NCBI RefSeq assembly: GCF_000972845.2
Contig: NC_040021.1
Span: forward strand, 13,048,908 to 13,112,907
DNA from: Larimichthys crocea
Taxonomy: Eukaryota; Chordata; Actinopteri; Sciaenidae
Length of the DNA: 64,000 nucleotides
Direction of reading: 5' to 3'
How positions within the stretch are numbered: position 1 is the first letter of the stretch; each line of letters begins with the position of its first letter. Made by a program: the position numbers and the translations under genes. This document shows, in pieces, positions 55,101 through 64,000 of the stretch. The notes under the pieces are model-generated. The model ran no database searches, was not told the origin of the DNA, and was given only the letters and a program-made list of their open reading frames with translations.

Positions 55101-58100
55101 CACATAAACACAGTGTGCCTACTAATGCTAATGTCTAATTTTATCTGGAACATTCTGGCTACTACTAGAGTAGCTTGTTGTGTAACTATAAAAACGACTC
55201 AAAACACAGACAAACATAGACAGACACTGTCACACACAAATATACATTTGCACAGTATGAGGCCTGACGGTTCATTATTAGAACAGTCCTGTGGGCCCTG
55301 GATTACCGTAAGAGTCTTTATTTAGCTCAGCCAATCCTCATTAGAGACACACTTGTATGTCAGTGTGTGTTTGTATCAGATAATGACACCACAACAGAAA
55401 GCATGGATTATATCCTATGATATGGCCTACATGACATATATAATAGATATAATAACATACATATGTACATAAAGAGTTAGAGTTCAGTACTATGAGCTGA
55501 AAGTCTGAGAATGGCTTTGGATAGCACTGTGAATATTATTATGAATATTAACCTGTAGCTCTGCCAGTGACATGATAATATTACATAATCACATTTCAGC
55601 CATAGTCGACCATCACTCTCTGTGTGTGTTTGAAAAGGCTGCAGGGCACTGTAGTCTCAACCATTTCACAGAGAAATAAGGCAAAGCGAGGAACAGAAAA
55701 AAGACGGCTGCAGAAGGTGTTGCAGAAAACACTGCAAAATATCTAAACTCAGGCAGGAGCCATAGTGGGGAAAATGATTTATGTCACTGCAGCTTTCATT
55801 AAACATTAAAACATCATCAGAGATGTCACAGTGTGGCTGTTACCATCTGGTCAAGCTGTACAGATGGATTGGAGCATAATTAGTAATGCAAAGATCAGAG
55901 GAAGATCTGTAAAACTAAGTCTGCCAACATTATTTTCATTTTGATAATTGAGGCTGATATTCTCTATTTAATTTGTCCTAGGGAGATCATTTAACAAGTG
56001 CAAATAGCTGCGACCACGTACGTTCACACACACACACACACTGGACCACCATTGGCAAATTTCACCATCCTAGGGCGAAAAACTGTGACCAGTAAAGGTT
56101 GGGTACATTTTTGTGGGCCGAGCAATCTAAGCTATAGAGCTGCTGGTTGTAGATAATAAACCTGGATCATTATACCGACTGACAGCAAAAGCACTGGTGA
56201 CAAAAAGCTGATAATAGAAACATGTTGGCGTGTTGGTGTGAAACAGGTGGTGTCAAAACAGGTGTGTACTGTATGGGTGCCGCATGGGGGGATGGGCAAT
56301 GAGACAGCCACCATAGAAAGAGCAGGATCAGTGATTAGTTATAATCTGTTTACAACCCCCACAACCACCCTAACCCCCAACCCCTCTGTCCAGGCTGCCA
56401 ACCTGTTATGACCTTGAACAGCCTCACTGCTTCAACTTTCATGTCTCGTACACTCATATCTGTGTTCGTGCTTCTTAACAGACTCCCTGTTGATGTTTCC
56501 TCTTCTTCCTGCCCCTCTCTTTCTCTTCGCCTTGCTGTATTTTTGGTCTGGCCATCAGTCTGGTATCCACCTACTCAAGGCAAGGCCTATTCAATATAAT
56601 GGCCTTCCTCTATTTCCATTATCAGAGGTATCTGCCAATATTTGCTTCATTCCTCTCTGGCACTCTGTATGGATACACTCAGTCCTGCCCTTGTTGCTCA
56701 GCTGTCAATGTCAGCGGGATGGACTTAAAAAATGCATTTAGAGTATATGAAATGTTCCTGTTATTCTGCCACAACCGTGCCCTTATGTCATGTACGTGGA
56801 ATATGTTGTTGGGTCAAACATTGTGCAACACACTTAATATGATCTTTCCTTTTTCAAAATCTTACTTTGTCTGACTGAGCAAATTCTCTCGCTCTCTTTA
56901 TAATTGTATGATGTTTCTGCTGCCAGCTGTCTCTCTCTCTCTCTCTCTCTCTCTCTGAACAAATAAGCCCAGTATCTAACTAAGAAACACCCACATCAGA
57001 CAAAGAATAAATAAATAAAATGTTAGATATACTTATTATTTATTGAAAAAAAAAAGTGCTTGATCGTTGCTGGGTGTTCCAGCCGTTTTACAAAAGCGAT
57101 CTTGCAAATGGTGACGCCGTTGTTTTCCACAAATGACTGTCGAGCACAAATGTTTGATAAATGAATGGTGTGACATTTCTTTTGATCTGTGAAATGTGTC
57201 AAAATGATCGAGAGGAAATGATTTCACGCTGCAAACAGCAGCTGGCATGTAGCAAATTTGGTAAAAGGAACCCCAGGTACACAAATCTGTATATCTACTA
57301 GTATAAAACTGAAACAATTAGTTAGATATTCGATTTTTGTGTGTGTGTCAGGGGTTTTCACTATTTTAGACCAATTAAAATGACATTTGGCAGATTAAGT
57401 TAGTTATCTGTTCAGTTAAGTATGTTATCCATACAAAAGTAGTGTAGTGTAAAGTAGTTAGTAGCAAGCGCTTTTTTGGCTCAGAGATAGAGATATAGTA
57501 CACACATTTGTCTGTGTTACTATGAATGCCAAAGTAGTGTAACCCAGATGAATTTATCTGCACGTCCTCTTGCTCATGCACTCTTTATATTTCACCTCAT
57601 GCTGACTTAACAGTCTGCACACTTACTGTTAGAGACCTCTCTGTCTGTCGGAGTGTCTGAACAGGCACCCAGGGAAGAGAGCTGACGAAGCATTATTCTG
57701 GTTTTCTGCACTGTCAGTGTGTGTGTGTGTGTGTGTGTGCCTGCGTATGTGTGTGAGTTAATATTCCCATGGGCTCACTTAATCAAAGTTTCATTAGAGC
57801 AGCTCAAATTATGTAGGTCTTTGTCTAATACTAAACTAACCGTGTGACTCCTCCAACGTGTCACCTTTCATGAAAAATCAGTGCTCCAAGTTTTGACAGG
57901 ATGATGGAAGAAGTCTGTAAATGATGATGTTTCTTTGTGGGTGCGTTGCAGACCTGGTGTCAGCCACCAATACCACCAACGTGAACATCCCTCAGATGGC
58001 TGACACGCTGTTTGAGCGAGCCACCAATGCCAGCTGGGTGGTCGTCTTCAAGGCACTCGTCACCAGTCATCACATGTGTGTCCACGGCAACGAGGTTAGT

Positions 58101-61100
58101 GTGTGAGACCCAGAAATAACAGTCAGTCCTGGTTCGGTTCAGTGATGATAAATATAAAGGCTTGTACCGTTTATTTTTGTGCTGCGAGGGTTGTGTGTGG
58201 TGCTGAGGAGAACTAATGGTTTCATGGATTGCTAAATGCTTTAACCACAATTCTTCAAATAAATGAAATGAGTCCTGTGGGTTCATTGGGTGAGCAGTCA
58301 TCTGCGGAATACAGAGAGAGAAATGTCTAATTACAGGTATTAAAGTGTTTGTGTTGTAACCCAATGTTTTCCTCCACTGCCCTTGACTGGTGTAATGACT
58401 GCTTGTTGTGTTTTCTTTCTCTTCCTCAGAGGTTCATTCAGTACTTGGCTTCCAGGACCTCCCTGTTCAATCTCAGCAATTTTATCGACAAAACAGGCTC
58501 CCACGGTGAGAACTGCATCACAGTATCTGCCAATGCAAATAAGAAAGAGATAAACACAAAGAGAGCTATCTGGCAAATAGGAGGGACTGGACATGTGATC
58601 GTACACACACTCATACACGAACACACAGGCATTTCTGTCTCGAATGTCTCGTGCAGTTACGCTCTCATATTCATACTTTTTATTACTCCATGCTTATTTA
58701 CCCAACACAGCTGTATTGGGTTGCCTTGTTTTCTTACTTAGACACATTTGTAAGCATGCTTAGACAAATAATTATTAGATCAGGATTTTAGATTTGGGAT
58801 TCAGTAATCCCATAAATGTGTGGTCAACATTTTGTCATGTATACAATATGTAGGGTAAAAGAATAACTTGTTAACAAGACAGCAGTGTGTGGTTATTTTC
58901 TCTGTTTTTTGTGCAAATAACTGTTGCCCAACACCTGCAAATGATTGGTTACATGCCAAAACTGTAGTTCCCAAGAGTTACAGTTACTGAATTTTGAACA
59001 TTTGGGATGCATGTGTGGTATTATTTGTTAGCCTAGTTTATAAGGTTCAGTGTTTTTCCTTTGAAAAATAGTCAGATTGCTGAAGAGCAGTTGAAGGTGG
59101 ATTTTACTGCATTTTTGCTGCAAGAGAGCCCCGGTCAACCGGGTCTATAGAAAACAAGTTTATGTTATGCATAACGCAGGATTGTAGCTGAAGTATTGAA
59201 CCTAGTCTTCTTTCTAACACAAATGTTCTGTTTAGGCTATGACATGTCTACATTCATCAGACGGTATGGACGATACCTGAACGAGAAAGCCTTCGCCTAC
59301 CGCCAGATGGCTTTTGATTTCACCAGAGTCAAGAAAGGGTATGTTGAATACAATGTTCAGAGACAAAGGTCAAACATTTCATCCTTTCAGCTCTTTGACT
59401 CATTTATTTGTTGTGCTACATTCAATGGCTGCTCTTATCCCTGTGAGCCATCTAATGCCCTGTCGTATTTGTTCAGTGCTGAGGGCGTGATGAGGACCAT
59501 GACCACTGAGAAGCTGTTGAAAGGCATGCCTGTTCTGCAGACTCAGATTGACACACTCTTGGAGTTTGATGTGAGTCACACTTTGATTTGATTTGTACAC
59601 TTATTTGACAGGATGATGCAGCATCACAAGACAAAGGCTCCTCTTCTCTTTTTCCATCTCAGGTTCACCCCAAGGAACTGAACAATGGGATCATCAATGC
59701 TGCATTTCTGCTCCTCTTCAAGGACCTGGTCAAACTGTTTGCATCCTACAATGACGGAATCATCAACCTATTAGGTCAATAGTCCACAAGAACCTCTTGC
59801 TTGACACCTCAAAGATGTAAACATGGATCACAGTGGATTTAAACCTGCAAACGTCTTGTTTTCATAGAGAAATACTTCAAGATGAAGAAGAGCGACTGTA
59901 AGGAGGCTTTGGAGATCTACAAGAGGTTCCTGACCAGGGTGACAAAGATCGGGGAATTCATGAAGCTGGCTGAGGTAAGGGACAACAAATACTCTTAAAA
60001 CCTTCATAATCACATATATGTCATGGTTGATGCTGATTTTAAACTTTTTTTCCTTTAACAGACAGTTGGAGTCGACAAAAACGACATTCCTGACATCAAC
60101 TACGTAAGTTTACACATAACATGTCTCTCGTATTTTTAAAGTGTCTTCCCTGGAAGGATTGCAGCTAAGAATGTAAAGCATATGAATACCATCTATCCCA
60201 CCTGACACATGCACACACACACATACACACCCATGACTCACCCACCATAATCTCCCCGCCCAGTGTCTCCACCCGGGGGTAGTGGTGGATCTAGCAGACT
60301 CAGACGACGAAGACTGTCCTTTTCAACCACTAGAGGAACCGGTAACCACAGTAACACAGGGTGCCCTGGCTGAGTGCCTGTTGACAGGATGGAGTGTCCG
60401 CATGTTGATCCTAGTTTAATTTCAGATGCGCAACTCGTGTTTGTTTGTGTGTGTTTTTTAACATGCATGAGGATTTTGAAGTGAGATTTTCTAAAGTCAC
60501 TCTCGTGGACATGATGCACAGTGTGACAATACCAATGAAAGAGACAAGAGGATAGGATTATTCATTGATTACTCTATCTTTGATGTATTTGTCAGGCTCC
60601 CAGCAGTATCCTGGAGAGTCTGGAAACACACATGAACGGTCTGGAAGATGCAAAGGGTGGAAAGAAGGGGTAAGACAGAAGTCTTTTAATGTTAGTTTGG
60701 GTGCTCATTCTCACTATGAGGCCAGATTCGATAAATTAAGATCACATAAGAAGAGATCTAAGAACCTCCATGACAAAAAATATACGTAACCAAGAAAAAT
60801 GTTGTCAGAAAGAGGCTTTATTTCTATCATTTCCTTTAACCCTTCCTCTCTTTTATCCCCCTTTATGTTCATTTGGAATCACCAGTGAAGGGTGAGCATA
60901 TACTGTGTTCTGTTTGTAGTTTACTAACCGCTTAGAAAACTATGTAGTTTTATTTAACTGTCATTCCTCCCCACAGGTAAACTCACACGTTATTCACATG
61001 TGAATTACAATATGTAGGTGATCACCATGTGAATAGAAACATAATTACCATTATGCACCAACACTATAACTAGGTTTACATGTAGAAATGTGTGTTTTTT

Positions 61101-63181
61101 GGTGTTATTACATGTGTGCACACTGAGATATACACATGTTTTGGTAGACAGTAAGTCACCTCATGTGTATTGTCACATCCTGACATGCAATGTGAATCAG
61201 TATATGAGTTTATTTTCCAAAGTTAAATTGGTTATCAGCACAGAATTGACAGTGTTTGAAACAATGAGATGCTCCAGAGATTACTTTTTCTTTTTTTTTT
61301 TTTGGTGCTTTGGAAATTAACTCTTCATATGATCACATATGATGCAGTCTGTCGTGTATATTTGTTTGATTTATTGAGTTTAGACCTTTAAAAAATTAGA
61401 GACATAAAATAGTATCCAGCCTGTGTCCTGCAGATCTGTCTATTCCAATCAAAAGCACTAACAATTCTTCCTACATCTTCACTCTTTCAGGTCTCCAACA
61501 AAGGTGAGATGCACATTTCAGAACAGTCTTGTATTTTTGTTGAGCTCTTCCAGTCTGAAGCACTAATAAAGAGCTTCTCTGTTGATCTTCTAGGGGTCTC
61601 CGACAAACAACGTGTCTCCGACATCGACCCCAGCCAAATCTTCAAACGCTGTTCCCACACTGCAGCCACCTCCAGGAGAGGCTGCCGCCGCCGCTGCTGC
61701 TCCTGAACCAGCTGAAGAGTAAGTGTCTGTTTGCTGTAAACTCTCTGTGACTTCCTATCTTTTCTCTGCCTTTCTGTGATTATGGAAATCAGAGCCGGCC
61801 CTATAGGCATTTAGTGGTCCTAAACAAGATTTCCTTTGTGGCCCCAAAAACGCGTAACTCCTCCAAGGAGCGAGCAACATCAGTGCAAGTTAATGTGCCA
61901 CCCTCCAGCAGTTGTGGCCCTGAGCAATCACATAACCCACTTATGCTAGTGGCCGGCTCTGATGGAAATCCATCTTTTTACATCTGGCAATCCTTGAAAC
62001 CATTGAAAGTGTCACAAGTTATTGCTGTAGACTTTTGTCACCCAGGTGCAAGAAGAACAACAAATGTAAAAGAATTAGCCTCTGCACAGGATGGAGGTGA
62101 ATTGAATGTCGTTCTCTGTGATTCTGCCTCATTCTCCAGTTCCTTGTTGGACCTGGATCCACTGTCCTCCTCGGGTCCCTCAGCACCATCAGCTGCCCCC
62201 ACGTCTTGGGGAGGTAAGTCTCCCTCATTTCTGTCAAATCAGCTGCTGGTTCATCTGAAAGAATGCAAATCCACTTCCTAGCATTTACAGTATATTAAAC
62301 CACCATGGCAAGAAAATAAGGTGTTATTTTACTTGCATATTACTAATTTAATCTACAGGAACTCTAAAAAACTGTTTTAGCTTTGGCTGGAACTAACGTG
62401 ACTTTTCCTGGTTCCCTTGTTTTCTGCTTTCATAGATCTTCTTGGATCAGGTTAGTGTCACCTCACTCTTCACTTCACCTCCAGCCTTTAGTCTTAGACT
62501 AGTGTAGTCTTAAATCATCCTCCAGGATACCTCAATATCACTGACTCTTTCTAAGCAAACTCTAATCTGAAATTGAGGTAACCTGGTAAACAATATTAAA
62601 TTAGATTTGAACCTACACTATACTGTACAAATATCACATGGTTACCTCCCTGTTTGTCTCCAGCTGTTCTCTTTAGTCTGAGTAGTCTCTTTGTTTCTCT
62701 CTGTCTTCTCTCTCCCTTCCCTCCACATACTCCATTGTCTGTTTTTGGTTTACAACGGGGGCTTTTTTGGTTCATTGTATTTTTTTTTATTTGTTGGTTA
62801 TGACTCGATGGTTTACAACTTTAATTTGGTTAAAATTTGGATTTTGCTTTGCAAAACTCCAAAATTTCCTAATTGGGCTTGATTTGAATTGGACCTTTGA
62901 TTTGGCTTCCTTTTGTTCACCGTTGTATCGGTGACTCAACTGGTTATTTTGGTTGCTCTTTTGGGGTTTATTTTGGTACCTTTCTTTGGGTACCCCGTTG
63001 GTACTCGCAGAAATGGGCGATTCCTTGCTATCTGAACCCACCCTCACGGCAGAGCCCGCCCCTTCCTCTGCAGCAGCAACGCCCACTCCTGCAGCGGCAG
63101 AACCCGGAGTCTCTCTAGCTCCTCCCACTAGCACAGCAGCCGCCACCTCCCCTGGCGCCGCCAATATGGATCTGTTGGGAG
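52134..63181 (+). CDS. snap91: Clathrin coat assembly protein AP180 (partial, 3' end off window)
   Basis: Thirteen supported exons: 52134-52263, 57952-58094, 58430-58505, 59236-59338, 59477-59570, 59663-59774, 59868-59974, 60062-60103, 60596-60669, 61491-61503, 61594-61718, 62140-62213 and 62436-62450, then a fourteenth at 63011-63181. They join in frame to about 426 residues; later exons lie beyond the window. AP180 recruits clathrin and sets vesicle size at synapses. The ANTH domain fills about residues 15-290: '[15 protein letters not shown]', the PIP2-binding lysines in '[15 protein letters not shown]' (K28, K38-K40), '[17 protein letters not shown]', '[18 protein letters not shown]' and '[20 protein letters not shown]'. 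The tail is Pro/Ala/Ser-rich with DLL/DLD clathrin-binding motifs ('SLLDLDPL', 'WGDLLGS', 'MDLLG'). SNAP91 is preferred over picalm because of 'IAAAQY' and the 'SPTSTPAK'-like linker. Divergent from pgm3; intron 1 is 5.7 kb. Confidence 0.95.
54445..54905. repeat. Dispersed fish repeat (family A, longest copy)
   Basis: Order of motifs: 'gcctgcagccggttagcttagcctagaataaagactggaaaca', 'cctggctctgtctgaaggtaacaaaatc', 'aggctaagctaactatctgctagctgtaacctt', 'tattgatcttctaagccaacattcggcaag' and 'attccccaaaatgt'. Its two halves read as rough inverted complements ('gcttagcctagaataaagactgg' against 'cttaggctaagctaac'), so it may be a foldback element. Confidence 0.75.
54955..55090. repeat. Dispersed repeat (family C, copy 1)
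   Basis: 'tagactgtataatacatggacgatgtatccgtg', 'gtggtggctctggc', 'ttggcagccttgcatccgccagctaatcc' and 'agatgggcaaa'. The same order occurs at 63,815-64,000. Confidence 0.7.
60264..60341 (+). CDS. Candidate in-frame cassette exon of snap91
   Basis: Acceptor 'tctccccgcccag' and donor 'ccggtaacc' bound exactly 78 nt lying between the codon-boundary exons 60062-60103 and 60596-60669. The 26 codons are open in the frame required and read an acidic peptide containing '[13 protein letters not shown]' and ending 'PLEEP'. If included, it would be inserted at the end of the ANTH domain between 'DIPDINY' and 'APSSIL'. I know of no counterpart in mammals, so it may also be a chance open stretch. Confidence 0.4.
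60886..60891 (+). CDS. Candidate 6-nt microexon of snap91
   Basis: 'caccag' precedes TGAAGG, followed by the donor 'gtgagca', after a long upstream polypyrimidine tract. Six nucleotides keep the frame. With it the junction reads G-E-G-S instead of G-S, matching an 'EGS' I recall in mammalian SNAP91 at this position. Confidence 0.5.
61790..61961. mobile_element. hAT-type MITE with 8-bp target duplication
   Basis: Ends 'cagagccggcc' and, at the right, 'ggccggctctg' are inverted copies. The element is flanked by the identical 8 bp ATGGAAAT at 61,782-61,789 and 61,962-61,969, the hAT signature. 172 bp with no coding capacity, inside the snap91 intron between the exons at 61,594 and 62,140. Confidence 0.9.
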
Positions 63182-64000
63182 GTCAGTGGGCTTCCAGAAA
63201 ATTCTCTACGAAAGAATCACTCTGGGAAGCTCAACCCTAAAACCATCACACAATATGATAACACAAAGACGACTGCATGCTCAAACACATACAGTATGTA
63301 GACAGAACTTTATTGATTTATTGTCTGTACTCTGCTAATGAAGTTGCATCATCAAACGCATAACTTAATGATGCACACCACCATCATTTTCAGATATCAG
63401 CTAGCTAGTATGCCTCGAAGAGTATACAATATTGAATAAATAAATAATTCTGAAAAAAATAATCATGTGAATACGTTGTGGAAAATAAATATATGAACCA
63501 ATAAATTGCTAAATAATTTTAAAATTAAGAACTCATTTAAAAATGGTATTTTATATACTTAATTTTGATTTGATTATATAAATGTTTGTTTCATAATGTA
63601 ATTTCTCCAATAACACTTTTATAACACACACAACTTTTATGTCACATTTTAAATCATAATCTCTTCTTCCCATGATCTCTCAGCCAATGACAGCCTTACA
63701 ACTTCCAGAATGAGCCAGTTAGCTCATGTAGCTAGAATGACAACAATGCTAAAGTTATTCTGAATCAACAAACACAAGTCTATTGCTGTAACATGCTACC
63801 TTTGAGTTTAGATTATTATTACACAGCATCAAAATAAAGTGACGCTGCAAGTCTTGAGACAGTCTAAAAGACATGGATGTTGTATCTGTGACGTGACTCA
63901 AAGATTTCTGAAAAGCCACAGTGAAGCTCATAGTGTGGTGACTTTGGCTGACCCCCATCTTGGCTGTCTTGCCTCTGCCGCTTCTCGGCTAATCTAAAAA
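63182..64000 (+). other. snap91 intron running off the window
   Basis: AT-rich intron with no exon recognised. Its last part is a dispersed repeat. Confidence 0.6.
63815..64000. repeat. Dispersed repeat (family C, copy 2)
   Basis: 'acatggatgttgtatctgtgacgtgactc', 'ctgaaaagccacagtgaagctca', 'gtggtgactttggctgac' and 'atcttggctgtcttgcctctgcc', ending 'ggctaatct'. It parallels the copy at 54,955-55,090. Confidence 0.7.

Larger units (their letters stand above)
52264..57951 (+). other. snap91 intron 1
   Basis: Contains no other gene. It holds a family A repeat (54,445-54,905), a family C repeat (54,955-55,090), (CT)n at 56,931-56,957 and (GT)n at 57,717-57,740. Much of the remainder is unique AT-rich sequence in which I see nothing specific. 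Confidence 0.6.

Noticed and set aside
61979..62070. Possible extra snap91 exon after the MITE
   Set aside because: No acceptor/donor pair gives a conserved peptide, and neighbouring exons already join in phase.
61814..62281. 155-codon plus-strand frame
   Set aside because: A composite of the hAT MITE, intron and snap91 exon 62140-62213; only the exon portion is coding.

Overview
The window is nuclear DNA of a ray-finned (teleost) fish. It has vertebrate genes with GT-AG introns, abundant (CA)n, (CT)n and AT-rich microsatellites, and degraded fish-type transposons. I rebuilt six protein-coding genes exon by exon, and five are complete. The species cannot be named from the sequence.

Layout: 1-14,850 is gene-free DNA on the upstream side of pou3f2. 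It holds microsatellites, a deleted LINE on the minus strand (about 3040-4235), other dispersed repeats, a degenerate tandem repeat (about 11,365-12,170) and several non-repetitive AT-rich blocks that look like candidate enhancers. pou3f2 (15,832-17,001, +) is a single-exon POU-homeodomain gene inside a GC-rich promoter island. The region 17,002-25,387 is its 3' flank plus the 3' flank of faxc. faxc (25,388-31,211, -; 6 coding exons, 412 aa) and ccnc (34,450-39,705, -; 12 exons, 283 aa) lie in tandem. An intermediate-filament gene resembling fish ngs/thread keratins (41,334-44,501, +; 11 exons, 531 aa) lies head-to-head with ccnc and tail-to-tail with pgm3 (45,337-48,399, -; 12 coding exons, 546 aa, plus a 5' exon that could add 27 residues). 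snap91 (AP180; from 52,134, +) is divergent from pgm3 and runs off the right edge. At least 13 coding exons are visible, two of them tiny, along with two more candidate exons.

Functionally this is a neural and housekeeping neighbourhood: a neural-progenitor transcription factor (pou3f2), a Mediator-kinase cyclin (ccnc), a GST/metaxin-like axon-development factor (faxc), an enzyme of UDP-GlcNAc synthesis (pgm3) and a synaptic clathrin adaptor (snap91). There is no operon-like cooperation. The order joins genes that in human lie at 6q16 (POU3F2, FAXC, CCNC) and 6q14 (PGM3, SNAP91), so this looks like a rearranged and thinned block of that ancestral segment.

The observations most worth following up are an in-frame 78-nt cryptic or cassette exon and a 6-nt microexon in snap91, a GC-AG intron in the filament gene, unusual homeodomain substitutions in pou3f2, a self-complementary TTA/AAT pair downstream of pou3f2, and three short inverted-repeat transposons, one with a perfect 8-bp target duplication. 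All assignments come from reading the sequence against remembered family features; no database search was run.
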